DNA of 64,000 bases, from the NCBI RefSeq assembly GCF_004217545.1, contig NZ_SHKY01000002.1:62001-126000 (forward strand). Reading direction: 5' to 3'. Below the pieces are notes generated by a model. That model searched no databases. It had not been told where the DNA came from and worked only from the letters and a program-made list of their open reading frames with translations. Below, in pieces: positions 35,272 to 44,125 of the stretch. Both the position numbers and the translations under genes were made by a program. Within the stretch, counting starts at the first letter, position 1, and the number at the start of each line of letters is the position of its first letter. This DNA comes from Krasilnikovia cinnamomea. Lineage in GTDB: Bacteria > Actinomycetota > Actinomycetes > Mycobacteriales > Micromonosporaceae.

Positions 35272-36006
35272 ATGCCCCCGCTCGAATGCACGATGCAGGA
35301 TGCGGGTGACAGGTTGGTGGTACGCCTGGCCGGGGAGCTGACCACGGCCACGGCTTCGACAGTGCGGGCGGCGCTGGTGAAGGCTCTGGCACAGCGGCCG
35401 GACGCCGTGATCGCCGACCTGACCGACCTGACCGTACGCCAGCGTCAGGCGGTGGCGGTGTTCACCGCGGTCGCCCGGCAGGCCACGATGTGGCCCGGCA
35501 CCCCGCTGCTGGTGTGCACCCCGCACAAGGGCACGGCGGGGCTGCTCGCCTGGGGCGGGTGGCTGCCGGTGTTCGAGACGGTCGCGCAGGCGATGGCGGT
35601 GCCGCCGCGTCGCCGGACGACGCTGATCTGCGACACGCTGCTGCCGGTCGCCGGGACCTCCGCCCGGGCGAGGGACCTGGCCACCGAGGCATGCGCCCGT
35701 TGGGGGCTGCCGCATCTGCTCGGCCCGGCCTGCCTGATCGCGGGTGAGCTGGCCACCAACGCGGCGGTACACGCCGGCACCCTGGCCGCGATCCGGTTCT
35801 CGGTCGGCCGCCGCTTCCTGCTAATCAGCGTCCAGGACGGCTCCACCACCGAGCCCCGGCCGGACACGACACCACCGCAGGATCCCGGCGCCAGGCGAGG
35901 GCTGCTGCTGGTCGACGCGACCGCCCACCGGTGGGGCTGCCACCCCCGCGAGGACGGCAAAGTGGTGTGGGCCAGCCTGCGCCTCCGCGACCCTCTCACC
36001 CGCTGA
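35272..36006 (+). CDS. STAS-HATPase fusion protein 1
   Basis: A 244-residue protein joining a STAS-like domain (about 5-110: DRLVVRLAGELTTATASTVR, VIADLTDLTVRQRQAVAVFT) to an RsbW-like HATPase (about 135-240: LIAGELATNAAVHAG as N box, VQDGS as G1, ARRGLLLVDATAHRW as G2). In separate proteins the kinase phosphorylates a serine of the STAS partner. Here the STAS part has no serine at the expected place (LTDLTV instead of LDSSG), so it may have lost the switch and act as a docking or dimer domain. A paralog is at 37209 on the same strand; a response regulator lies between on the other. Confidence 0.75.
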   Translation: MPPLECTMQDAGDRLVVRLAGELTTATASTVRAALVKALAQRPDAVIADLTDLTVRQRQAVAVFTAVARQATMWPGTPLLVCTPHKGTAGLLAWGGWLPVFETVAQAMAVPPRRRTTLICDTLLPVAGTSARARDLATEACARWGLPHLLGPACLIAGELATNAAVHAGTLAAIRFSVGRRFLLISVQDGSTTEPRPDTTPPQDPGARRGLLLVDATAHRWGCHPREDGKVVWASLRLRDPLTR

Positions 36007-36013
36007 GGCGGGT

Positions 36014-36382
36014 CTACCCGCCGGGGGCAGCCAGGACGGAGTCCAGTCGGGCCAGCAACTCCTCAGACGTGAACGGCTTGGCCACGAATGCGGTGAAGCA
36101 GGCGTCGGACCGAACGTCGTGCGCGCCGATCGAGCCACTGACCGCGACCACAGGAATATGGGCAAGGTGCGGGTCGGCGCGGATGGCCTCGCAGAGTTCC
36201 ACCCCGCTCATCTGCGGCATGCTGACGTCGGTGACGACCGCGTCCGGACGGTGCTCGCGGACCGCCGCCCACGCCTGCGCGCCGTCGGTGGTGGCGATCA
36301 CCGTGTGGCCGGCGCCCTGCAGAATCCGCTGGATCACCGTCCGGACCTCGTCGTCGTCATCTGCCGTCACCAGCATCGCCAC
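36014..36382 (-). CDS. Single-domain response regulator
   Basis: A 122-residue CheY-like receiver. Acidic pocket D8-D11, phospho-acceptor D52 (VVTDVSMPQMSG), Ser82 and Lys102 (FVAKPFTSEELL) are present. No output domain, so it works through protein contact. It converges on the fusion protein at 35272 (stops 8 bp apart). No histidine kinase is in the window; the HATPase fusions are of the serine-kinase type. Confidence 0.9.
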   Translation of the reverse strand: MAMLVTADDDDEVRTVIQRILQGAGHTVIATTDGAQAWAAVREHRPDAVVTDVSMPQMSGVELCEAIRADPHLAHIPVVAVSGSIGAHDVRSDACFTAFVAKPFTSEELLARLDSVLAAPGG

Positions 36383-36699
36383 CCGGCCACCGTCCCCTCA
36401 CTCGTACGCCAGCATCACGGAGAAGATCAGAAAACCGGACGGGCGGCACAACGGTGCATGATCATGTCAGCCGTCCGCAGGACATCCTGGAGGTCGGACC
36501 GCACGACGACGGAAGTCCGCCGTGACCCTCACCGCGGGCGGACCTCAACCGACTACCCGGCAGGGGGAGAAACTAGACATCAACGCCGGTGATCCCCGAC
36601 CATCGGCCGCGGCACGGCCCCGGCGTCCGGTTCAGACACGCTCCGGGGGCTTTGCCTTCTCAGGCGTACGCCAGTAGGCCCCATACGCCATGGCCACGC

Positions 36700-36900
36700 T
36701 CACTCGCCGGTGCCCACAGCGCGTGTGAGCGTCTCGGTGTGCTGGCCGATCTGCTGCAAAGTCCGCCGGATCGCCTTAGCGCCCCGGTCGTCCAGCGCGG
36801 CGGCGGGCACCCGGACCGAGAGCTGTTCCAGCGCGGCGGCGATGCGAACCAGTTGCCGGGCGGTGCTGGACCACCTAGGCGTGAGGACTGCATGACCTCC
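36700..36900 (-). CDS. Short helical protein
   Basis: A 66-residue protein (MGGHAVLTPRWSSTARQLVR ... LQQIGQHTETLTRAVGTGE) with two predicted helices. The frame is better than its shadow frames; no family and only a weak ribosome binding site. Possibly a small regulator of the signalling genes around it. Confidence 0.4.
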   Translation of the reverse strand, partial: GGHAVLTPRWSSTARQLVRIAAALEQLSVRVPAAALDDRGAKAIRRTLQQIGQHTETLTRAVGTGE

Positions 36901-37039
36901 CATTCTGGAGCGGCGGCGGGCCGTGGTCAGCGACATGGCCACGGACCATGACTGTCTTCGCGGCTTCGGGGGACAGAACCCGCAACTCGCGGTCGGAGCC
37001 AACCCCAGAACGGGTGACCCATGTGGGGGAGAGTGCGCC

Positions 37040-37081
37040 CAGGTGGGCAGACACTACATCCAGGTGGGCAGACACTACATC
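37040..37081. repeat. 21-bp perfect tandem duplication
   Basis: CAGGTGGGCAGACACTACAT plus one C is present twice in direct succession (37040-37060 and 37061-37081), about 130 bp before the second STAS-HATPase fusion gene. It could be a duplicated binding site or slippage. Confidence 0.85.
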
Positions 37082-37208
37082 CCGTCTCCGCTGGTAGCGG
37101 CCGGGCCATTGGTGGAACAGTCGAGCCGAACCGTCCGGTGTGGCGCCACGGTTACTGTCGTCCAGACGCCGGGTAGCGCCAGCCTTTGCGGCGGGCGACG
37201 ATGTGGGC

Positions 37209-37997
37209 GTGCCGTCGGTCGGGTGCTCCGTCGAGCAGGTGGGTGGCAGGCTGCTGGTGCGCCTGTCCGGCGAGTTGTCGCTGGCCAGCGCCCCGCGGCT
37301 CCGGGCACGGCTGTTGCAGGCGATCGTGGAACAGCCCCACGCGGTGGTGGTGAACCTAGCCGACCTGGTTCTCCGAGAACCGGCCGTGGTGCGGGTGTTC
37401 GCGGCGGTGGCCCGGCAGGCCGCGATGTGGCCCGGCACCCCGCTGCTGGTGTGCACCCCGGACCCGCAGACGGCGCGGCTGCTGTCCCGGGGCGCACCAG
37501 CCCGGGTGCCAGTGTTCTCCTCGATCGCGCAGGCCCTGTCGATGCCCAAGCACCGCCGCACGACGCTGATCTGCGACACGCTGCTGCCGGTAGCCGACGC
37601 CGCGGTCCGGGCGCGGACGTTAGCCACCGAGGCGTGTGCCCGCTGGGGACTGCCGCAACTGGTCGGCCTGGCCGCTCTCATCGCGGCCGAGTTGGCCACC
37701 AACGCGGCGGTCCACGCCGGCACATTCGTGGCGATTCGGTTCGCCCTCGGAGCCCGCTACCTGCTGATCAGTGCCCGTGACGGCTCAGGAGCCGCACCGC
37801 GCCTGGACTGTGCGCCGCTGACCGAGCCGGCGACCGGGCGGGGACTGCTGCTGGTAGAGGCGACCGCATGGCGGTGGGGGTGGCACCCGACGGCAGACGG
37901 CAAGATGGTGTGGGCGAGTCTGCGTAACCCGAGATGCGACCACCGGGCCACCGCACTCGTCATCACCTCGTGGGCCATGAACGGCACAGGGTGGTGA
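37209..37997 (+). CDS. STAS-HATPase fusion protein 2
   Basis: A 262-residue paralog of the gene at 35272, closely similar throughout, e.g. RQAAMWPGTPLLVCTPDPQT, RTTLICDTLLPVADAAVRAR, LATEACARWGLPQLVGLAAL. STAS-like region about 5-110 with LADLVL where the phospho-serine should be; N box AAELATNAAVHAG, G1 ARDGS, G2 TGRGLLLVEATAWRW. The start is placed at GTG 37209 by alignment with the paralog's ATG (both follow GACGATGTG). It has about 18 extra C-terminal residues. Tandem duplication followed by divergence is the simplest origin. Confidence 0.75.
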   Translation: MPSVGCSVEQVGGRLLVRLSGELSLASAPRLRARLLQAIVEQPHAVVVNLADLVLREPAVVRVFAAVARQAAMWPGTPLLVCTPDPQTARLLSRGAPARVPVFSSIAQALSMPKHRRTTLICDTLLPVADAAVRARTLATEACARWGLPQLVGLAALIAAELATNAAVHAGTFVAIRFALGARYLLISARDGSGAAPRLDCAPLTEPATGRGLLLVEATAWRWGWHPTADGKMVWASLRNPRCDHRATALVITSWAMNGTGW

Positions 37998-38119
37998 TCC
38001 TGTCTCGCCACCAGGCATCACCACCCCCGGATCCCCAACTGCGATTCCTCGCTCGTCAAAACCCTGCCGCAACGCTGGGCGAATGAGCACGGACTGAACC
38101 ACCGGCCCCGAGACTGCGG

Positions 38120-38136
38120 CGTTCGTACAACGAACG
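38120..38136. repeat. 17-bp perfect inverted repeat
   Basis: CGTTCGTACAACGAACG: 7-bp arms around ACA, in the gap between the end of fusion protein 2 and the WhiA-like pseudogene. It looks like a protein-binding site, but no gene starts nearby. The rest of 38000-38410 has no gene. Confidence 0.5.
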
Positions 38137-38412
38137 GCAGTCAAGTCTGACACGCCTTGAGTGGCTGTTTCCCCGATTTGCGCTGCGGCGCGAGGAATCG
38201 ATCTAGGGGCGGCGGGTAGCCGGCGTTTCGGGAAAGCGTCACTGTGGGCTTCATCCCTGTGGGCCACCGTCTGCGGATTCCCGCCCCGGGTGTCCTGCTG
38301 GGCGGCTAGCTTGACGTGGGGAGAGCCCGGCGCTGCCCGCACGGGCGATGATCCGTCGCGGGTGCCGGGCCGGGCCCGGTCACACCTCGTCCCGGCAGCG
38401 CGGGCTCCCCAC

Positions 38413-39242
38413 CTACGCCAGGCGACTCAGCCGGGGACGTGGTCTTGCGCTGGGTTCGGCCAGGCGCAGCAGGCGGCGCAGCCACCCGGAGACGGTGTCC
38501 TTTGCTGACCGGTGGCTCGCTGAGAGCACCAGTTCGAGCAGGCTCACGTCGGGGTGTTGCAGCCGCAGCTGTGCGATGTAGGCCAGCTCGGCGGGCACGG
38601 CGTCGCCGAGCCGGTGCAGCACGGCCCGGACCCGGACGGCGATGCGGGCGGCAGCGTCACGACTGCGTTCGGCGTTGACCTGCGCGAACGTAATCATGTT
38701 CGCGGTCGGTCTGGGATGAGTGCGTGGCGCTGCCGCCAGGCGGTCAGGGCGGCGGTCGCGCCGAGGCGGTGCAGCAGGCCGGCGGCGTCGGGCACGCGGA
38801 GATGCTCGCCGCCGTCGTCGGTGGGCTGCAGCCGGCCGGGTGCGCCGAGGCGGCGGGCGGTGCCGGCGACGGCCACGGCGTATTTCCACGTCGGGGAACT
38901 CGGCGAACAGGGTCAGCCGGTCGCCGTGCAGGCGTACGGAGCTGGCGGCCAGGACCGCGCCGCGGCAGAGCGCGGTGGCGCAGCACAGGCCGGCGCGGGC
39001 GGCCATGCCCGGAGGCAGGCCCCAGCGCCGCTGTCCGGTGTGGTCGAGCAGGCCGAGGCAAGCGGCAGGCCGTGGTGTGCGGGTCTTGGCGCCCAGCAAA
39101 ATTCGTAGCCGGGCTCGCTGACCTCACCGGCGAGCAGTTGCAGCAGCGTGACGGCTTCCGCCGTGCGGCAGCACTCCCGCGGCACAGCCGGCTGCTGCAG
39201 CAGCTCCGCCCGGAGCCGGACGCTGAACGCCACAGACGTCAT
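38413..39242 (-). pseudogene. WhiA-like sporulation regulator, multiply frameshifted
   Basis: Four segments in different frames line up with WhiA: VAFSVRLRAELLQQPAVPRE then CCRTAEAVTLLQL from 39242; LGAKTRTPRPAACLGLLDHT ... WGLPPGM and LCRGAVLAASSVRLHGDRLT; YAVAVAGTARRLGAPGRLQP ... VPDAAGLLHRLGATAALTAW; then ITFAQVNAERSRDAAARIAV ... HRSAKDTVSGWLRRLLRLAE, the WhiA C-terminal HTH. Shifts lie near 39095, 38885 and 38700. WhiA is normally a single essential developmental regulator, so this is probably a diverged, decayed extra copy. Confidence 0.65.
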
Positions 39243-39445
39243 CTGGTGAGGGTAAACGCTAGCGGGGCTGGCCGCTCGCTCCCGCCGTGCAGCGCGCCAG
39301 GCGAAGCACCAGCGGCGTCACTCCCGCCAGGACCAACCGATCCGATAGCGCCGACCACCATCGCCTACGCCGTGGTCGAACCCCTGCGACCAGCCGGATT
39401 ACCGACCGCAGCCCGGTCTCGTACGCGGTCTGTCAACGGAGATCG

Positions 39446-39490
39446 AAACTGACCCCGCGCGGTTCCGCAGGTTCCACGGGGGGTCAGTTT
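39446..39490. terminator. Inverted repeat with A and T flanks
   Basis: AAACTGACCCC (39446-39456) and GGGGTCAGTTT (39480-39490) are perfect 11-bp arms, 23 bases apart, with A-run and T-run at the ends, so it could terminate transcription in both directions between the WhiA-like pseudogene and the minus-strand gene ending at 39491. Confidence 0.6.
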
Positions 39491-39754
39491 TCAGGATTCG
39501 TCGACACGGTCAGGCTCAAACGGCAGCAGCAGGCTGGCCTCGGCCAGCGTGGCCTGCAGCTGATCCAACGCGGCATGCGTCCCGGCGACCGCCAGTCCCG
39601 GCACCCCATGGGCCACCGCGTACGTCAACTGCGCCCGGAACACCGCGAGCTGCGCCTTCGCCACGATCAACAGGGCGGCAACCTCCGGATCACACCGATT
39701 CGGCTGCACTAACTTACGGTAAGCCCGGCCCGTCGTAACCGCTCTGGGGCGCAC
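39491..39754 (-). CDS. Small helical protein, paralog of 23543
   Basis: An 87-residue protein: YRKLVQPNRCDPEVAALLIV, AKAQLAVFRAQLTYAVAHGV, DQLQATLAEASLLLPFEP. The core matches the gene at 23543-23878. The start is uncertain; GTG 39754 is used because upstream sequence no longer resembles the paralog. Function unknown. Confidence 0.55.
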   Translation of the reverse strand: MRPRAVTTGRAYRKLVQPNRCDPEVAALLIVAKAQLAVFRAQLTYAVAHGVPGLAVAGTHAALDQLQATLAEASLLLPFEPDRVDES

Positions 39755-40126
39755 CGTCGAGCTGATGCTGCCACGTGCCACTGCGCCGTTGGTTGACAAG
39801 TTCAGTGAAGCCAGCCATCGAACTTCGGCTCTATCACGGTGTGGTCGGCGTACGGCGGGACCGGCGGCGACGGCATCGCGGCCGCCCGCATCGGTTCGAC
39901 CGGCCAGTGCAGCACCAGCAACGACCTCCCACCACGAGATCGTCCCGACGCTAGTCACCCGGCATGGGCGCTGACCAGGGGAAATGCTGCCTTTCCGGCG
40001 GCGCGGGCCGACGCGTTGAGGCGTGTTCCGCTCAGACCGCGACGATCGCCACATATCTCCGGCACCCCGGGTGGATCGGTCCCGGGTGTGGCGCGGCCCC
40101 GCCGCCGCGGGCCGTATCGTCGGCCC

Positions 40127-40450
40127 ATGATCAATCCGGGGACGGCGCCGCTCGACGACACCCGCGAAGACCTCGCCGCGGCGAACGTCGAGGTGCTGCT
40201 GGCCGCGGTCCTCGACCGGGGCGCGGCGCTCGGCGAGCCGGTGCGAGATCCCGCCGCCGACCGGGACGCCTGGGACGCGCCCGAGGCAGACGGCACGGTG
40301 GTACGGCTGCTCATGCCGGGCGTGGAGCTGACCCCGTCTCCGGGATGACATCACGGCCCCGGCGCCTGTACCTGAACGGTGGGGCCTGGTGATGGGCCGA
40401 TGCGCTCCGCTTGCTGGCCAGCCCGGCGCGCTGGGAAGTAGCCCCCGCAG
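40127..40450 (+). pseudogene. Degraded paralog of the gene at 1397
   Basis: From ATG 40127 it reads MINPGTAPLDDTREDLAAAN ... VRLLMPGVEL, matching the gene at 1397, then stops early at 40348. The rest of the family is found in another frame: RRLYLNGGAW, a stop, WADALRLLAS, which corresponds to LWVGGEAVWWSDAVGLLAG of the first copy. At least one frameshift and one stop, so it is a pseudogene. Confidence 0.6.
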
Positions 40451-40708
40451 GAAGCGGGATGTTCAGATCGGGTCAAACCCGCCATGAGATCAGTTATCGA
40501 CCCCCGAGTCTGTCGTGGCGACCGCGACTTCTCCCTCCCGTCATTAGCCAATGCCGAATATGGGGCGGTCGGGATGAGAGGGCTAGAAACTGCAGGTCTG
40601 GCTGCGCACTGCCGATCGTCTTGCCGCAGATCTGTCGGACCCAGCCGTCATGATGCCCGGCGTTGATGATCGTCGGCTACGTCGAAGGGGCCAAGGTGGA
40701 GGACAGCG

Positions 40709-42514
40709 GTGGCTGAGAACCCCCGATGCGGACGGCCGACGGCCGACGGCCGACAATGCCAGCAATTCCGGCGATACAGCGCCCCGCTTCAGCAGCACAC
40801 CGCGGCGTGCCGTCAACACATGACCGACGCCGAGCGAGCCCGCGTTGACGCCGAACCGCTGTGGACCACCGAAGCCCAAATCACCTGGGCACTGGAGCAA
40901 CACGGCGGAGAGGGTCTCACCGCCAGTCAGCTCGGCAAATTGCTGCGTCAGCCCTCGATTATCGCCACCCTGCGGGTGCTGGAGCAGCGTGGTGCTGCGT
41001 ACAGCTGGAAGGTGGGCGGGACTCAGCGGTGGGGCACCCGAGACACGTACGCGGCTTGGAAGTCCCGTGCCGATAACGATGATCGCCGGGCCGCACAGGC
41101 CCGGGCAGGGGTCCGTTCCCGCAACGCCCAGCTCGCTGAGCTGGTCAACGAGCTACGCGACGCACTCGATGGCACCACCATCGATGTCAGCACCGGGCAG
41201 CAGGCGTTCTTCGGCCGCAACGACGACAAACCTGACTACCTCATCATCGCGACAGAGGACCCGGAGGAAGCCGCGTGGCTGCTCGACCGACTGCGGCCGG
41301 ACCCCGCCGAGCAGTTGGAGAAACTTCTCAGCCCGCTGGTGGACGCCGGCTGGGAGGTCGATCAGATCTCCCAGGACTTCAGCGAGGAGGACGGCCTCCA
41401 TGCCTTCACCGAACTCTCCCGCACCGACGTCGCCATCGACGTCAGCTATCAGCAAGACGCCCGCACACTGGAGCTGAGCCCGTCCGAGGACGTCACCGGC
41501 GAACGCCCGGGCCTGCTCGGCGCCCCACCGACCCACATCACGATCGCCCTGCCCAGGCGCACCTCCGACGCGGTCAGAACGGTGGCCGCACGCGCCGGTG
41601 AACTCGGTCTGCTCGACGCCACCCGGATCCGCGGCGCAGGCGAGACCTCCACATCCGAGACGCCGACAGCCGACAACTCGGAGCTAGCCGACGAGTTGGT
41701 GCAGATCCGCATCGCCGAGTACGTGCTCCAGCCGGCCGCCGAGCACAGCGACGTCGACATCGACGAGATCGGCCGACGTCTCATGCAGGACCGCCACCTG
41801 AGCACCTACTGGACGGGTGTGGTCGCGATGTTCGGGCGTAGGGTGCTACCCGACCCGGTCCCGGACGTGGCGGCACTGGGAATCGTCGCGTGGTGTTGGC
41901 GGAACAACACCGCAGTTGAGGACTGGCACGTGAGGTCCGACGTGTTGATGGCTCGAATCAATATCGCCGCGACGAAGGCGGTGCTGCCACACGTCGACCT
42001 GTTCAAGGGCGTGAACTGGGAAGGGGTCGAGCAAGCGCTCACCGACGACACCTGGAAGCTGCCCGGCGGTGAGACGGTCGCGTCCTTGTTCGGCAACGGA
42101 TGGCCCGAGGTCAAACGGACCGTGACCGAGCAGCTCAGACAATGGCGCAGGGCGGACACGGACACTCTCGGCCCAAATGCGACACTGCGGCTTCTGACCA
42201 TCGGCGGGTCGACCGGCTACACCAGCAATTGGTGGGGTCAGGGCCGCTGGACCGCCATGTGCCGGGCAGTCGTTGACGATGCCATCGCCGCCGGGGTGGC
42301 GTTGCCAGAGCCGTACGACGTCCGTGGAGCCGACGTCCTAGTACGCGACCTCGCCGACCCAGACAACGTGAGTGACGAGGTGCTCGACTGGCTCATCGAC
42401 CTGCCGGGCAGCGCGAAGGCGAAAGGGCCCTACGGGCTGCGCTTCCACCCCGTCACCAGTCAGCAGCCCACACTGGTCGTCGACAAGAGCGACCTAGCGT
42501 CGGACGTCGTGTAG
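40709..42514 (+). CDS. Large unrecognised protein with Zn-like and winged-helix N-terminus
   Basis: A 601-residue protein. Residues 1-40 hold a C-C-C-H pattern (CGRPTADGRQC ... CRQHM) that may bind zinc. About 50-115 reads as a winged helix (WTTEAQITWALEQHGGEG, LTASQLGKLLRQPSIIATLR). The central part has acidic alpha/beta sequence (DYLIIATEDPEEAAWLLDRL), and the last 250 residues are helical (STYWTGVVAMFGRRVLPDPV, GVNWEGVEQALTDDTWKLPG). GGAGG lies before the GTG. It starts a three-gene plus-strand cluster of unknown role; a defence or regulatory function is only a guess from position. Confidence 0.7.
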   Translation: MAENPRCGRPTADGRQCQQFRRYSAPLQQHTAACRQHMTDAERARVDAEPLWTTEAQITWALEQHGGEGLTASQLGKLLRQPSIIATLRVLEQRGAAYSWKVGGTQRWGTRDTYAAWKSRADNDDRRAAQARAGVRSRNAQLAELVNELRDALDGTTIDVSTGQQAFFGRNDDKPDYLIIATEDPEEAAWLLDRLRPDPAEQLEKLLSPLVDAGWEVDQISQDFSEEDGLHAFTELSRTDVAIDVSYQQDARTLELSPSEDVTGERPGLLGAPPTHITIALPRRTSDAVRTVAARAGELGLLDATRIRGAGETSTSETPTADNSELADELVQIRIAEYVLQPAAEHSDVDIDEIGRRLMQDRHLSTYWTGVVAMFGRRVLPDPVPDVAALGIVAWCWRNNTAVEDWHVRSDVLMARINIAATKAVLPHVDLFKGVNWEGVEQALTDDTWKLPGGETVASLFGNGWPEVKRTVTEQLRQWRRADTDTLGPNATLRLLTIGGSTGYTSNWWGQGRWTAMCRAVVDDAIAAGVALPEPYDVRGADVLVRDLADPDNVSDEVLDWLIDLPGSAKAKGPYGLRFHPVTSQQPTLVVDKSDLASDVV

Positions 42515-42636
42515 CGAGTCGCCGCACGCGCTCCGACTTAAATTTAATGTGATCCGAGCACCTGCTCGACCAGCCATTTTGCATGGCGCGCAACGTAGGA
42601 TTTCGATCTTGGGTGGCGCAGTTGGGAGAGAACGAA

Positions 42637-42783
42637 ATGATCCATTACAGCGGCCGGGAGTTGCTGGCGACAACCACGCCCTGCGGAGAAATGCGCAAGG
42701 GCGTCACGCGCAACGATGACTGGGGTGCCATCACATGTCCGGGATGCCGGACATGGCTTACCAACGCGACGGCTGCGGCGTGA
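42637..42783 (+). CDS. Short zinc-ribbon-like protein
   Basis: A 48-residue protein (MIHYSGRELLATTTPCGEMR ... WGAITCPGCRTWLTNATAAA) with three cysteines including a CPGC pair. GGGAGA precedes the ATG at 42637 well; an in-frame upstream start exists at 42583. It ends next to the start of the following gene (42785 or 42797). Function unknown. Confidence 0.55.
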   Translation: MIHYSGRELLATTTPCGEMRKGVTRNDDWGAITCPGCRTWLTNATAAA

Positions 42784-42796
42784 CGTGGCCCGTCCG

Positions 42797-44125
42797 ATGA
42801 ACCTCAAGCCCGCATCAGTGCCGCTGGATGCACTGCTGGTCTCGGCGCCACTACGCACTCCGGACGAGCGCGCGGTCGCGGCGTACGGCAGGCTCTTTAA
42901 CCGGAGAGACTGGCACCGACGCTACTGGGAGCTACACGCCGCGATTGGTGCCAGCGGCCGGTCGATAGACCCGCGACGCGATGTGCAGCCCGGCCTGGAC
43001 CGGATCATCGACCTGTGCGCGCAGCACAGGTATGCCCCGTCCCGCGACGACATTACGCACCCACTCGCCGACGCTGAACGGTCCTGGGCGCAGCGGGCGT
43101 GGGCTGACCGGACACGGCAGATGCTCGCCGACGGCGACCCGCTCTACTTTCCGTCCGTGGGAGAAGAGCGTTTCGACCTTCTGCCCTGGCACCTGGACAG
43201 CACCGGGCCGCTGATGGACCAAGGACTTTGGTGCATCCGGAACAAGTGGAACGACGCTCAGACCGAGCGGCACGCACTCGCTGTGCTTCACCGCCACCAC
43301 AACCGCCTGAGCGGCGCGTTGCAGGCGTTGCGCGAGACATTGATCGGCGCGGCGATCGCCCCGGAAGCAGAGCGCTGTGAGAGGGCCCTGACCTGGATAC
43401 CCGACATGTACCGGTTCCCGGTGTCCTACGCCGATGACGACGATCACGTTCTGCACCTGATCGCCCGCGTGGACGATGACGCCGATGGCACGGCCACCTT
43501 CGTGTGCGGCACCAACGGGATGCAGAATTACGAGCTACGCCAGGGTGCGTGGCAGGACGCGCTCGCTGCCGCGGCAGCGGGTGCTGAGCCCGACCCGGAC
43601 GAGCCGCCGATGACTGTCTGTCCAGACTGCGCGGTCCATGCCGATAGCTTCCCCGAAACCCAGCTGCGCGGCCCGTTCGCCTTAATCGGCCGCGACGCAT
43701 ACGAGGAGGCCATCGTGCATGCGGCAGGCCAGCTCGACGCGCTACTCGCTGGCGAAAGCGCGCCGGAACGGTTCAGGCCGGCGGTCGACGAGGGCCTCAT
43801 CGCGCATTTCCGTGAACGCGCACTGACTGACGTTGGCGGCACGCAGCAGACGCTTCGCGGCTACTGCGACGCACGGCTGCGCTGCCGGCTGCCGCAGAAA
43901 TACCTCGCTCCGCTGCAGGCGGCCGGACCCGTCGGCGAGGTCACCGACCAGGACGTCGAGGCACTGCTCACAAAGGTCTACCAGACCCCCATGTTCAGCA
44001 TCGAGGACTACTGGTTGCCATGGCTGTACGAGTACGTCTGCCGACGCGCCGGAGTGACTGCGCCGGGGACACCGAAACGGCTGCGCCGAGCGCCGGTTAG
44101 CGGTAGCGATGATCTTGTCCGTTAG
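42797..44125 (+). CDS. Unrecognised protein
   Basis: A 442-residue, mainly helical protein (LRTPDERAVAAYGRLFNRRD, LHRHHNRLSGALQALRETLI, ERCERALTWIPDMYRFPVSY). A CPDC...H segment (MTVCPDCAVHADSF) could bind metal. ATG 42797 is used; GTG 42785 is possible. Its last residues (PVSGSDDLVR) and stop are encoded within the inverted 37-bp site B, so a recombination event there may have changed its C-terminus. No family recognised. Confidence 0.6.
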   Translation: MNLKPASVPLDALLVSAPLRTPDERAVAAYGRLFNRRDWHRRYWELHAAIGASGRSIDPRRDVQPGLDRIIDLCAQHRYAPSRDDITHPLADAERSWAQRAWADRTRQMLADGDPLYFPSVGEERFDLLPWHLDSTGPLMDQGLWCIRNKWNDAQTERHALAVLHRHHNRLSGALQALRETLIGAAIAPEAERCERALTWIPDMYRFPVSYADDDDHVLHLIARVDDDADGTATFVCGTNGMQNYELRQGAWQDALAAAAAGAEPDPDEPPMTVCPDCAVHADSFPETQLRGPFALIGRDAYEEAIVHAAGQLDALLAGESAPERFRPAVDEGLIAHFRERALTDVGGTQQTLRGYCDARLRCRLPQKYLAPLQAAGPVGEVTDQDVEALLTKVYQTPMFSIEDYWLPWLYEYVCRRAGVTAPGTPKRLRRAPVSGSDDLVR

